DNA from: a virus
IMG/VR virus record: IMGVR_UViG_3300020185_004277
Span: 1-29,790 of that record
DNA length: 29,790 nucleotides
Reading direction: 5' to 3' (one strand)
The notes beneath the pieces are model-generated. The model did not search any database. It had not been told where the DNA came from and saw nothing but the letters and a program-made list of their open reading frames with translations. Positions within the stretch are counted from its first letter, which is position 1. Every line of letters begins with the position of its first letter. A program made the translations under genes and the position numbers. Below, piece by piece: positions 15,286-21,739 of the stretch.

Positions 15286-15936
15286 TTAACTCTTCATATC
15301 AGCTACAAACTGATAGAATTCACTTCTAGTAGATGCATCTTCTAAGAAATCGCCAGTTAACTTTGATGTTTTCATCTCACATCCATCATGCTTCACACCT
15401 CTTAAACAAGCACATGTATGGGTAGCTGATAACATAACTGCTACACCTTTATTTCCTTCACATATTTCATTAATTGCATCTTGAATCTGAACAGTTAATC
15501 CTTCTTGAATCTGAGGTCGACGAGCATAATGCTCTACAATTCTATTAAGCTTACTTAACCCAATTACTTTACCGTCTTTTGAAGGAATATAAGCAACATG
15601 AGCTACTCCTGTAAATGCTAGATGATGATGAGAGCAAAGACTCTTAACTGGTATACCACCTTGAAATACCATCCCATCATAACCATCAGATGGGAATGCA
15701 GTAACATTAGGTAACTCATTATAACAACCTGCTGCTAAGTCATTCACATAAGCTTTTGCAACGCGTCTAGGTGTATTATCACTATTAGGATCCTTACGCC
15801 AATCAATACGTAACGCATCTAAGAACTTTTCATAAGCAAACGTTGCATCATTAATGACATCTGCTTTTTCTTCATCTGTTAACGGCATATTACCGTTAGC
15901 TGTTGGTAATTTCGTAGTTTTAACTCTTTCTGACAT
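15286..15936 (-). CDS. folE: GTP cyclohydrolase I
   Basis: Converts GTP to 7,8-dihydroneopterin triphosphate, the entry step shared by folate and 7-deazaguanine synthesis. The zinc and catalytic motifs are present: C101-SHHH in SLCSHHHLAF, the GKVIGLSKLNRIVEHYARRP stretch, and HTC175ACLRG near the C-terminus. Length (216 aa) is normal for bacterial FolE. The ATG at 15936 is set by a TTGACT-16-TATAAT promoter whose -10 ends 6 bp upstream. queD and queE in this window continue the pathway, so the product is probably headed for 7-deazaguanine rather than folate. High confidence. Confidence 0.95.
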   Translation of the reverse strand: MSERVKTTKLPTANGNMPLTDEEKADVINDATFAYEKFLDALRIDWRKDPNSDNTPRRVAKAYVNDLAAGCYNELPNVTAFPSDGYDGMVFQGGIPVKSLCSHHHLAFTGVAHVAYIPSKDGKVIGLSKLNRIVEHYARRPQIQEGLTVQIQDAINEICEGNKGVAVMLSATHTCACLRGVKHDGCEMKTSKLTGDFLEDASTRSEFYQFVADMKS

Positions 15937-15942
15937 ACATTA

Positions 15943-15970
15943 ATTATATAGTATATTACTATAAAGTCAA
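15943..15970 (-). promoter_or_regulatory. Early-type promoter of folE
   Basis: TTGACT (15965-15970), 16-bp spacer, TATAAT (15943-15948), then 6 bp to the ATG at 15936. The expected transcription start is the A of the ATG. The -35 overlaps by 2 bp the late octamer of the divergent gene at 15986. Confidence 0.85.
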
Positions 15971-15976
15971 TAAATA
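15969..15976 (+). promoter_or_regulatory. Late-like octamer AATAAATA
   Basis: AATAAATA, 9 bp before the ATG at 15986. The spacing is wider than in most late genes. It shares bases 15969-15970 with the folE -35. Confidence 0.5.
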
Positions 15977-15985
15977 ATATTAACA

Positions 15986-17680
15986 ATGAGCAATTTTTTA
16001 AAAATAATACAGGAAGCTACCCCAGCTACTGATACCCCTCCTGGTGATGATGTTAAGGTTGGCCCTAATTCTCCTGTTAAAAAAGGAGGCTTCTTGCAGA
16101 AGGCTGCAGCGGGCGCGGCAAAGGCTACCGCTATAATACAAAAAGGTGAGCAGATATCACAAGGTAAATGGGATGTCACGACTGCATTACAACGTATATT
16201 AGATAGTCAATTAGATAATAGTACCAAGAAGTTAGGTAAGTTTGGAAAGGATGGGTTTAAAAAAATAAGATTAGGATCTGACATTGTTGAAAAAATAAAT
16301 GAATATATACCGAAGAGCGCGGAGACAGGACCGGCGGTAACTGACGCGCCGTCTGACGACGTTAGTGAGTCTTATAGAATTAACAGTAATTTCTTACGAC
16401 GTATAACAGAAGTAACAGCTGTTATGACTCCAGATCCTGTGGATGGCAAATATAAGACAGCTCATAAAAGTAAAAAACCTGTTGTAGAACGAGTTTATGA
16501 TATATTAAAAACATTCGATCTAGAGCCTCCGATTAATTTTAAGGTAAAAAATGTTAATGGAAAGAAAGATGATGATCGGAGGATTAAGTGGATAACAAAG
16601 GGAGCTAGCTCCTTTTTATCTGGAGTTAGAGAATTATATCCCGACTTTAAGTTTACATTTTCAAAAGACCCAGGTGATTTATCAGTAGGGATGGGATCTC
16701 AAAACGATGAGCCTAGTGAAGATAATGAAGCTGCGGTTGCTAAGAGATTAGGATTTAAGACTGTAAGAGAATTTCGAGCTGCGGCTAAGGAAGCTGGAGG
16801 ACCAGCTAAGTATTTTGAACAAAACCCTGATAAGGCTGAATTAGTTAGATGGGATAGTAGTAAGAGTAATGTAGATAATTTTAATCAATATACAATAGGA
16901 GATATACCAGACGAAATGGAAGATCTAGATCTTCCAGAAGATTTTCAAGGCACTAGTAAGTCAGACTTCATGAAGAGTATTGGTCGCAAAAATATTGAAA
17001 CATTAGTTAGAGGTCTGGCCGATATATACCCTAATGAAAATATAAGATTTCCAGACGATGATCCTGATACAGAGGATGGTCCAGATACCGGCGAAGCGCC
17101 TGATCCAGAAATTACAGAAGATATAGCCCTCTTCGAGCTAGCTAAACCAAACGGTTATGGGCAGAAGGGTACTCAATATACACTCAAACCTCTTACACCT
17201 GAGCTCGGTAATATGTTGAAACAAAAAGATATTAAATATCTAACATATTTAAATCAAACCCCACAGAATGAGTTTAAAGTACCAGAATCAAATGTAGGTA
17301 TAATATATGCATATGATAATAATAATGAAGTTATTAATGATATTACAACAGAATTTGCGCGGTTTCAATGGAACGGTCAAGATAAACTATATACCATAAG
17401 CACAAAAAATAAAGAATTAATGGGTGTTAGTTATAGTGAAGGTCAATTCCCTATTAAAGAAACGGATGCTGCGTTTATAGATCCAGCGGGTAAGTATCTT
17501 ATATATAAGGATAAAGAATCCGGTAATTTAGCTAAATGGCCTATAGTTACCCAAAAATCACCTACAGGTATATATACTATCAACAAAAATAAACCACAGC
17601 CTATAACTGAAAAAGATAAAAATGATGTTATTGAAGCTGAATCGACAACAGAATCACCACCGTTATCCGCAACTGCTTAA
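15986..17680 (+). CDS. Large modular putative virion protein, 564 aa
   Basis: The N-terminus MSNFLKIIQEATPATD has IQE at residues 8-10, a possible (L/I)xE prohead-protease site. A Gly/Ala/Lys-rich segment follows (QKAAAGAAKATAIIQKGEQI), then two related small helical units: about residues 160-225 (VVERVYDILKTF...SGVRELYPDFKF) and about 310-345 (SDFMKSIGRKNIETLVRGLA then DIYPNENIRF). Both pair a helix with a (R/A)xLYP / IYP ending. Acidic linkers (DDDPDTEDGPDTGEAPDPE) separate parts, and the last 200 residues are beta-rich. No enzyme motif is seen. Late promoter and composition suggest a virion component or packaged protein. Confidence 0.65.
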   Translation: MSNFLKIIQEATPATDTPPGDDVKVGPNSPVKKGGFLQKAAAGAAKATAIIQKGEQISQGKWDVTTALQRILDSQLDNSTKKLGKFGKDGFKKIRLGSDIVEKINEYIPKSAETGPAVTDAPSDDVSESYRINSNFLRRITEVTAVMTPDPVDGKYKTAHKSKKPVVERVYDILKTFDLEPPINFKVKNVNGKKDDDRRIKWITKGASSFLSGVRELYPDFKFTFSKDPGDLSVGMGSQNDEPSEDNEAAVAKRLGFKTVREFRAAAKEAGGPAKYFEQNPDKAELVRWDSSKSNVDNFNQYTIGDIPDEMEDLDLPEDFQGTSKSDFMKSIGRKNIETLVRGLADIYPNENIRFPDDDPDTEDGPDTGEAPDPEITEDIALFELAKPNGYGQKGTQYTLKPLTPELGNMLKQKDIKYLTYLNQTPQNEFKVPESNVGIIYAYDNNNEVINDITTEFARFQWNGQDKLYTISTKNKELMGVSYSEGQFPIKETDAAFIDPAGKYLIYKDKESGNLAKWPIVTQKSPTGIYTINKNKPQPITEKDKNDVIEAESTTESPPLSATA

Positions 17681-17802
17681 TTAATATATGATTATCTCTT
17701 CCCTCCCTCATCACCTAAAGGTATTATAACTTAATTCAAACATTAATCAACTTTTATTTTTTTATTGTTGATCTTTAAGGTACTATATCATATAATTAAT
17801 AT
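17681..17802. other. Intergenic region ahead of queD
   Basis: 122 bp without a gene. It holds a pyrimidine-rich patch (17697-17707), an A/T-rich stretch, and the queD promoter at its right end. I see no hairpin with a T-run. Confidence 0.6.
17768..17796 (+). promoter_or_regulatory. Early-type promoter of queD
   Basis: TTGATC (17768-17773), 17-bp spacer, TATAAT (17791-17796), 6 bp, ATG at 17803. The -10 region matches that of the DUF366-like gene over CTATATCATATAATT. Confidence 0.85.
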
Positions 17803-18435
17803 ATGAGATATGTATCAACTAAAATTATCCCCATGGGGTCGACTGCTTTTCGTCAATGGAGAGCAGATAGTCATTGTAAGTTAATTCACGGTTATCGTCT
17901 ACAGTGTAAGCTATGGTTTACAGCAGATGAATTAGATGATAAAAATTGGGTATTTGATTTTGGTGGTTGCAGAGAGATCAAAAAGCTTTTGGAGAAGCAA
18001 TTTGACCATACAACTGTTGTAGCTGCTGATGATCCTGAATTAAGTATGTTTGAGTTGATGTCTACTAAAGGTATGATTGATCTTCGCATTGCTGCAAAAG
18101 GGGTTGGTATTGAAAGGACCGCTGAATGGGTATATGACACAGTTAGTGAATATGTAAATGATACGACTGATGGTAGAGTACGCGTTATTAAGGTTGAAGT
18201 ATGGGAGCATGAAGGTAATAGTGCTATATATGAACAAGATGAACTACAAATTATACAAAAAGAAAAATTAGCTGAACCGAAATCAGATATCGCTACGAAT
18301 ACTGCAGTGATTGGAAATAATATTACCGAAGTACCGGAAGTTAAAGCAGCTGCACCGACGTGTCCTCCTCTTAATAGTAAGGTTACAACAGGGATGAGTG
18401 ATCCATTTGCAGGTACATCATGGGGGAATAGTTGA
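17803..18435 (+). CDS. queD: QueD-like 6-carboxytetrahydropterin synthase (PTPS fold)
   Basis: Turns dihydroneopterin triphosphate into 6-carboxy-tetrahydropterin, the second 7-deazaguanine step. The PTPS fold shows in FRQWRADSHCKLIHGYRL (candidate catalytic C25, H29), VFDFGG at 50-55, FDHTTVVAADDPEL at 67-80, with the conserved DH, and VEVWEHEGNSAIYE. Unlike textbook QueD, the HGH zinc motif is HGY and the first His of FxxAH is replaced, so the metal site is non-standard. A disordered tail of about 55 residues follows the core. The ATG at 17803 is set by the promoter; it is followed by the small gene at 18435 with a TGATG overlap. Confidence 0.8.
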   Translation: MRYVSTKIIPMGSTAFRQWRADSHCKLIHGYRLQCKLWFTADELDDKNWVFDFGGCREIKKLLEKQFDHTTVVAADDPELSMFELMSTKGMIDLRIAAKGVGIERTAEWVYDTVSEYVNDTTDGRVRVIKVEVWEHEGNSAIYEQDELQIIQKEKLAEPKSDIATNTAVIGNNITEVPEVKAAAPTCPPLNSKVTTGMSDPFAGTSWGNS

Positions 18436-18707
18436 TGAGTTTAGGAGATATATATTCAAAGAATGTTCAAAAGACGTCTGTAGGAATGTCCGGACTGGCT
18501 GGTAGTATGCCGGCTACGCGGGAAAGAGATCCTAAATCAGTAGAGTTAGAAACAAATGTGTTAACACAAATGCAGCAAGCAGTTGCACCGGTACATAAAC
18601 CTAAAGAAAAGGAGCCTGAACCAATTATAAATGTACAACCGATCGGGCTAGAGCAAGCGATGAAAGAATTACTTGACAGTGCTGAGTCTTTCGACGATAA
18701 ACTTTAA
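18435..18707 (+). CDS. Unknown small protein co-expressed with queD, 90 aa
   Basis: The ATG overlaps the queD stop (TGATG), so translation is coupled; an in-frame TTG one codon earlier is less likely. Low-complexity, mostly disordered: a Gly/Ser/Met-rich first third (SLGDIYSKNVQKTSVGMSG), a Lys/Pro/Glu linker, and a short predicted helix near the end (GLEQAMKELLDSAESFDD). No known domain. Its 3' end overlaps the convergent phoH gene by 39 bp. It might be a partner of QueD, but only position suggests that. Confidence 0.6.
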   Translation: MSLGDIYSKNVQKTSVGMSGLAGSMPATRERDPKSVELETNVLTQMQQAVAPVHKPKEKEPEPIINVQPIGLEQAMKELLDSAESFDDKL

Positions 18708-19430
18708 GATTTCACTTCGAACTATATCATCACCGTCAAATTTAAAGGTATTAATACCTTCATCAGCGCATATCGGGTCATCAAAAGCTTTATATATACC
18801 TTTAAACCCACTCTTTTCGCCGATATCAGCTTGAAAGGTATCGCCAACAACAATATACTTACTATCTACACCAAATCGTGTTAATATAGTAGTTAATTCT
18901 GAGTTGGTCATGTTTTGCGCTTCGTCAATTATGACGCATGCGTTTTTAAATGTTAAACCTCTAGTGAAGTTGACCGGTATACACTTAATATAACCTTTAG
19001 ATAACAAGTTATTACCAGTATTACCAACTAATACCTCTTCTAATTTATCAATAAGAGGCATTGACCATGGTGCAAACTTATCTTCTAATTCACCAGGTAA
19101 AGCTCCCATACTTCTAGAAGCACTTTCAACGATTGATCTAATATATACTATATTATCAACACTTCTTGTATTTAAAAGCTTTAAGGCAGCAAGAACAGCT
19201 AGATAAGTCTTTGCTGTACCCGCGGGCCCGTCAACAATACACATTTTATTTGTTTGTTGTAGTGTAGCATTTAAAAACTCCTGCTGTCTTGGAGTTAAAT
19301 CATACTCCTGCTTTATTTTAAAATCTAAATCCCAACCATCTTTTGGTATTTCAAAATTTAAATCTGTTTGCGCTGTAGGTTGTTTCTTTACGGTTTTAGT
19401 ACTCTTACGAGTAGTTTTTTTTATTGCCAT
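18669..19430 (-). CDS. phoH: PhoH-like P-loop ATPase
   Basis: PhoH-family ATPase, common in marine phages; the cellular role is uncertain (proposed in RNA metabolism or stress). Walker A is GPAGTAKT (68-75), Walker B is CVIIDEAQN (165-173), and VVGDTFQAD follows, the PhoH sensor region. A basic N-terminal tail of about 30 residues (TTRKSTKTVKKQ) precedes the domain. I start at the ATG at 19430 (MAIKK) rather than 19436, because the late-type TATAAATA at 19438-19445 would put the transcript start at about 19431. Tail overlap with the small gene at 18435. Confidence 0.92.
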   Translation of the reverse strand: MAIKKTTRKSTKTVKKQPTAQTDLNFEIPKDGWDLDFKIKQEYDLTPRQQEFLNATLQQTNKMCIVDGPAGTAKTYLAVLAALKLLNTRSVDNIVYIRSIVESASRSMGALPGELEDKFAPWSMPLIDKLEEVLVGNTGNNLLSKGYIKCIPVNFTRGLTFKNACVIIDEAQNMTNSELTTILTRFGVDSKYIVVGDTFQADIGEKSGFKGIYKAFDDPICADEGINTFKFDGDDIVRSEILKFIVERLSTVK

Positions 19431-19437
19431 ATACATA

Positions 19438-19445
19438 TATTTATA
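19438..19445 (-). promoter_or_regulatory. Late promoter octamer TATAAATA ahead of phoH
   Basis: Perfect TATAAATA on the minus strand, 7 bp before the ATG at 19430 and 1 bp before the ATG at 19436. Confidence 0.6.
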
Positions 19446-19509
19446 ATTTTTTTACACAGTAAAAAATGTATTTGTAAATAGGTATTTGCAATTAAATATA
19501 ATATTCAAC

Positions 19510-19537
19510 TTGATTTGGATCGGAACTATAATATAAT
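19510..19537 (+). promoter_or_regulatory. Early-type promoter of queE
   Basis: TTGATT (19510-19515), 16-bp spacer, TATAAT (19532-19537), 6 bp, ATG at 19544. Confidence 0.85.
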
Positions 19538-19543
19538 TAGTGT

Positions 19544-20290
19544 ATGGTAGATTTAAATAAAACGTTAAGCTTGAGTGATGATCATGTTTTTTATACGATT
19601 GAAGGGGAAGGTAAATATATAGGGGAACCTTCTGTGTTTATGAGACTTGCTATGTGTAATCTTACATGTAAAGGATTTGCATCTGAGGATTCACCTCATG
19701 GTTGTGATTCGTTTATATCATGGTCAGTCAAAAATCGTTATACATATGATGAACTTAATAATTTCTATGAGAACAATGGGTTTGTACAGAATCTTAAGGA
19801 CGGTGCAATATTAAAGATTACCGGTGGAGAACCATTGCTCCAGCAAAAGAGATTAATGAGCTGGTTAATATCATTTATCGATAGGTTTAAATTCTCCCCT
19901 CGTATTGATTTCGAAACGAACGGTTCATTAATGCCTCTACCTGACTGGGCTTCAGTATATAACGCAACATTTACTGTATCTCCTAAGATGAGTAATAATG
20001 GTGATGCAGAAAGACTTAGATATAAGCCAGAAGTATTAAAATATCATAACGAACTCGGCTCATGCTTTAAGTTTGTTGTTAATAGTGAAGAAGATGAAAA
20101 GGAACTATTTGAGAAATATATCGATATTGGTTTAGTAAGCAGAGAAAGAGTATGGTTAATGCCTTGTTGCGGTAGTAGAGAAGAGCATACTGCTAAATCT
20201 GCAATGGTAGCTGAGTTATGCAAGAAACATACACTTAAGTTTAGTCCGAGATTGCAGTTAGTCATCTGGGATATGGCTTTAAAGGTATAG
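19544..20290 (+). CDS. queE: QueE-like 7-carboxy-7-deazaguanine synthase (radical SAM)
   Basis: Radical SAM enzyme that makes 7-carboxy-7-deazaguanine from the QueD product. YTIEGEGKYIGEPSVFMRLA is the QueE N-terminal signature, and ITGGEPLLQ is the SAM-binding GGEP motif. FETNGS, VSPK and LMPCCGS follow in QueE order. The cluster cysteines are C38 and C42 (CNLTC), with the next candidate at C54 (GCDS), so the usual CX3CX2C is widened to CX3CX11C by an insert. queC, which would give preQ0, is not in this window. The gene ends at a strong palindromic terminator. Confidence 0.92.
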   Translation: MVDLNKTLSLSDDHVFYTIEGEGKYIGEPSVFMRLAMCNLTCKGFASEDSPHGCDSFISWSVKNRYTYDELNNFYENNGFVQNLKDGAILKITGGEPLLQQKRLMSWLISFIDRFKFSPRIDFETNGSLMPLPDWASVYNATFTVSPKMSNNGDAERLRYKPEVLKYHNELGSCFKFVVNSEEDEKELFEKYIDIGLVSRERVWLMPCCGSREEHTAKSAMVAELCKKHTLKFSPRLQLVIWDMALKV

Positions 20291-20291
20291 T

Positions 20292-20325
20292 AAAAAAAAG
20301 CCGTAATATATATTACGGCTTTTTT
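20292..20325. terminator. Bidirectional intrinsic terminator
   Basis: A perfect 20-bp inverted repeat GCCGTAATATATATTACGGC (20300-20319) is flanked by eight A (20292-20299) and six T (20320-20325), so it can end transcripts from both sides: queE on plus and the gene at 20344 on minus. Confidence 0.9.
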
Positions 20326-20343
20326 ATGTTTATAAATTATTGT

Positions 20344-20691
20344 TTAAACGTAACCTAATTGATGTAATCTCCTAAGTGTAGGTCCAACAGAAATATAACC
20401 AGAAGCTGTTTCTGTTTGAGTTGATGAACCTGAAGCAAAAACAAATTGTGTTGAAAAGCGATCTTTATCAATAATAGCTAAAGTACTACCATTATAACCA
20501 GCGAATATATCGATTTCATATTCAGTACCATTTAATACAGCAGATGTTGTGACAACATTAGTGTCGAAAAATCCTCCGCCTTGCGCATTATATAGAATTT
20601 TTGAAGTACTGGTACCTGCGATACCCGAGACGCCGTCAGTTGCAGATCCAGCACCAAAAACAATCTCATTATTAAAAGATAAATTACTCAT
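20344..20691 (-). CDS. Small putative structural protein, 115 aa
   Basis: A Gly/Ser/Thr-rich beta protein without enzyme motifs (EIVFGAGSATDGVSGIAG, STSKILYNAQGGGFFDTNV, YEIDIFAGYNGSTLAIIDKD). The C-terminus is SVGPTLRRLHQLGYV. Composition and a late octamer 5 bp upstream of the ATG suggest a virion part, such as a small fibre- or decoration-type protein. It ends at the shared terminator. Confidence 0.65.
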   Translation of the reverse strand: MSNLSFNNEIVFGAGSATDGVSGIAGTSTSKILYNAQGGGFFDTNVVTTSAVLNGTEYEIDIFAGYNGSTLAIIDKDRFSTQFVFASGSSTQTETASGYISVGPTLRRLHQLGYV

Positions 20692-20696
20692 ATTAT

Positions 20697-20704
20697 TATT
20701 TAAT
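20697..20704 (-). promoter_or_regulatory. Late promoter octamer ATTAAATA
   Basis: ATTAAATA on the minus strand, 5 bp before the ATG at 20691. Confidence 0.65.
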
Positions 20705-20707
20705 AAA

Positions 20708-20938
20708 CTATGCGTTGGATTTACCAGGACTTACACGAAAACCTCGTGTAGATGTCTCAGCTTTAACTGGCTTAGCTGATTCTACCGGAGCTGCAACTGT
20801 AGATTCTTTTGTAAAGAGACTAGTTAACTGTTCAATTAATGTTTTTTTATTAAATCGTCTATCTAATTCAACACCTTTTGTTCTACCTAACTTCTCTAAT
20901 TCAATTTTAGAAAGCTTTTTTAATTCTGTTTTATTCAT
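20708..20938 (-). CDS. Small basic protein with SAP/HeH-like helices, 76 aa
   Basis: The first 42 residues (MNKTELKKLSKIELEKLGRT then KGVELDRRFNKKTLIEQL) form two charged helices joined by a short turn, like the SAP or HeH motifs used for nucleic-acid binding and seen in small phage proteins. The rest is an Ala/Pro/Val/Lys linker ending in GFRVSPGKSNA. A late octamer sits 5 bp upstream of the ATG. Function unknown; a DNA-binding or scaffolding role is possible. Confidence 0.65.
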   Translation of the reverse strand: MNKTELKKLSKIELEKLGRTKGVELDRRFNKKTLIEQLTSLFTKESTVAAPVESAKPVKAETSTRGFRVSPGKSNA

Positions 20939-20943
20939 ATTAT

Positions 20944-20951
20944 TATTTATT
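20944..20951 (-). promoter_or_regulatory. Late promoter octamer AATAAATA
   Basis: AATAAATA on the minus strand, 5 bp before the ATG at 20938. It is divergent from the octamer at 20974-20981. Confidence 0.65.
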
Positions 20952-20973
20952 GTTGAATATGGGTATATTTTAG

Positions 20974-20981
20974 ATTAAATA
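20974..20981 (+). promoter_or_regulatory. Late promoter octamer ATTAAATA
   Basis: ATTAAATA, 8 bp before the ATG at 20990. Confidence 0.5.
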
Positions 20982-20989
20982 ATTATCTT

Positions 20990-21178
20990 ATGGATATTCT
21001 AGTTACATTATCAATCTTCATTGCTGGTTTTATTACTGGTGCACTTACATTCCGCAATAATACTGCAAAGTCTGAGCAAATCGTTAAGGATACTTTAAAG
21101 TTTGCAGCAAAAGCTGAAGAAGAAGCTAAAGAATTAGCAGCAAAATTAAAGAAAAAGAAGACTACAAAGAAAAAGTAG
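20990..21178 (+). CDS. Small membrane-anchored coiled-coil protein, 62 aa
   Basis: Residues 3-21 (ILVTLSIFIAGFITGALTF) form one membrane helix. A charged coiled-coil-like helix follows (about 27-55, KDTLKFAAKAEEEAKELAAK) and then a Lys-rich tail. The layout fits small phage inner-membrane proteins such as spanin-like or holin-associated factors. With a late promoter and the holin next to it, a lysis role is possible but not proven. A hairpin terminator follows its stop. Confidence 0.65.
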   Translation: MDILVTLSIFIAGFITGALTFRNNTAKSEQIVKDTLKFAAKAEEEAKELAAKLKKKKTTKKK

Positions 21179-21203
21179 ATTATACGTTTTTTTCTTTCAA
21201 TTC

Positions 21204-21230
21204 AAACCTACCAGACCGGTAGGTTTTTTT
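21204..21230 (+). terminator. Intrinsic terminator
   Basis: Stem AAACCTACC (21204-21212), loop of 5, GGTAGGTTT (21218-21226), followed by a T-run. It ends the transcript of the gene at 20990 and abuts the convergent holin gene. Confidence 0.8.
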
Positions 21231-21712
21231 TACTTTCTACCACCAGGTGTAAAGTAGAATCCTATAATAGCTCCTAACATTGTAATAGCTATTAATGCAA
21301 TATGACCGGTGGTAATTGCCACAACGGTTTCTGTTCCCATAGGTATTTTAATGAGTCCGAATAAGAAGGAGAAATAGTCTTTATTTTCTCTGGGGACGAA
21401 GGTGAGGAGTTCAACACTCGGCCAGACGGTGCAGAGAACCGAGATGACGAAAAAGTTGAGCATCCCGATAAGAGCAATAAGGCGACGTGTACCGCGAGTA
21501 AAAGCGCTGTTATCGTTATTAGCTTCTCCAAAAACTGCTTTTTGAAACTCAACATCAGCTTTACGTAAGTCCATTTCTCTGAGTATCTCACGCTTCTCTT
21601 TAGATTCTTTTGCAGCACCGATCCGATCAAAAATACCGGCGATGATTTTAAGGGTTGACCCCATCCCGGTTGCGCCGAGAGTACTAAGTAACATTGTAAT
21701 AAGTCCAAACAT
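21230..21712 (-). CDS. Holin of the 3-TM type
   Basis: Matches the phage 3-TM holin pattern: an N-terminal weakly hydrophobic helix with Gly, a charged middle (AKESKEKREILREMDLRKAD), the hallmark TRGTRRLIALIGM entering a membrane helix (about 77-98), and a final one (about 135-154). At 160 aa it has the expected size. It would open the inner membrane at lysis. Unlike other late genes here, the nearest octamer (CATAAATA) lies 19 bp upstream, so its mRNA should have a short leader. In that leader an out-of-frame ATG at 21717 precedes the true ATG at 21712. Confidence 0.8.
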   Translation of the reverse strand: MFGLITMLLSTLGATGMGSTLKIIAGIFDRIGAAKESKEKREILREMDLRKADVEFQKAVFGEANNDNSAFTRGTRRLIALIGMLNFFVISVLCTVWPSVELLTFVPRENKDYFSFLFGLIKIPMGTETVVAITTGHIALIAITMLGAIIGFYFTPGGRK

Positions 21713-21725
21713 ATCATTCTATTGT

Positions 21726-21733
21726 ATTAAATA
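21726..21733 (+). promoter_or_regulatory. Late promoter octamer ATTAAATA of the NUDIX gene
   Basis: ATTAAATA, 5 bp, then the GTG at 21739. It overlaps the opposite octamer at 21732-21739 by 2 bp. Confidence 0.6.
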
Positions 21734-21739
21734 TTTATG
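21732..21739 (-). promoter_or_regulatory. Late promoter octamer CATAAATA of the holin gene
   Basis: CATAAATA on the minus strand, 19 bp upstream of the holin ATG at 21712. Confidence 0.55.

Noticed and set aside
20549-20978. Two plus-strand open frames opposite the small late genes
   Set aside because: Both are antisense to genes with late octamers at the exact spacing, and their composition is that of a shadow frame.
21292-21717. 141-residue frame overlapping the holin, starting at the upstream ATG
   Set aside because: Ser/Leu-rich frame with no domain, opposed by the clear holin pattern in the other frame. Kept only as a possible upstream-start effect.
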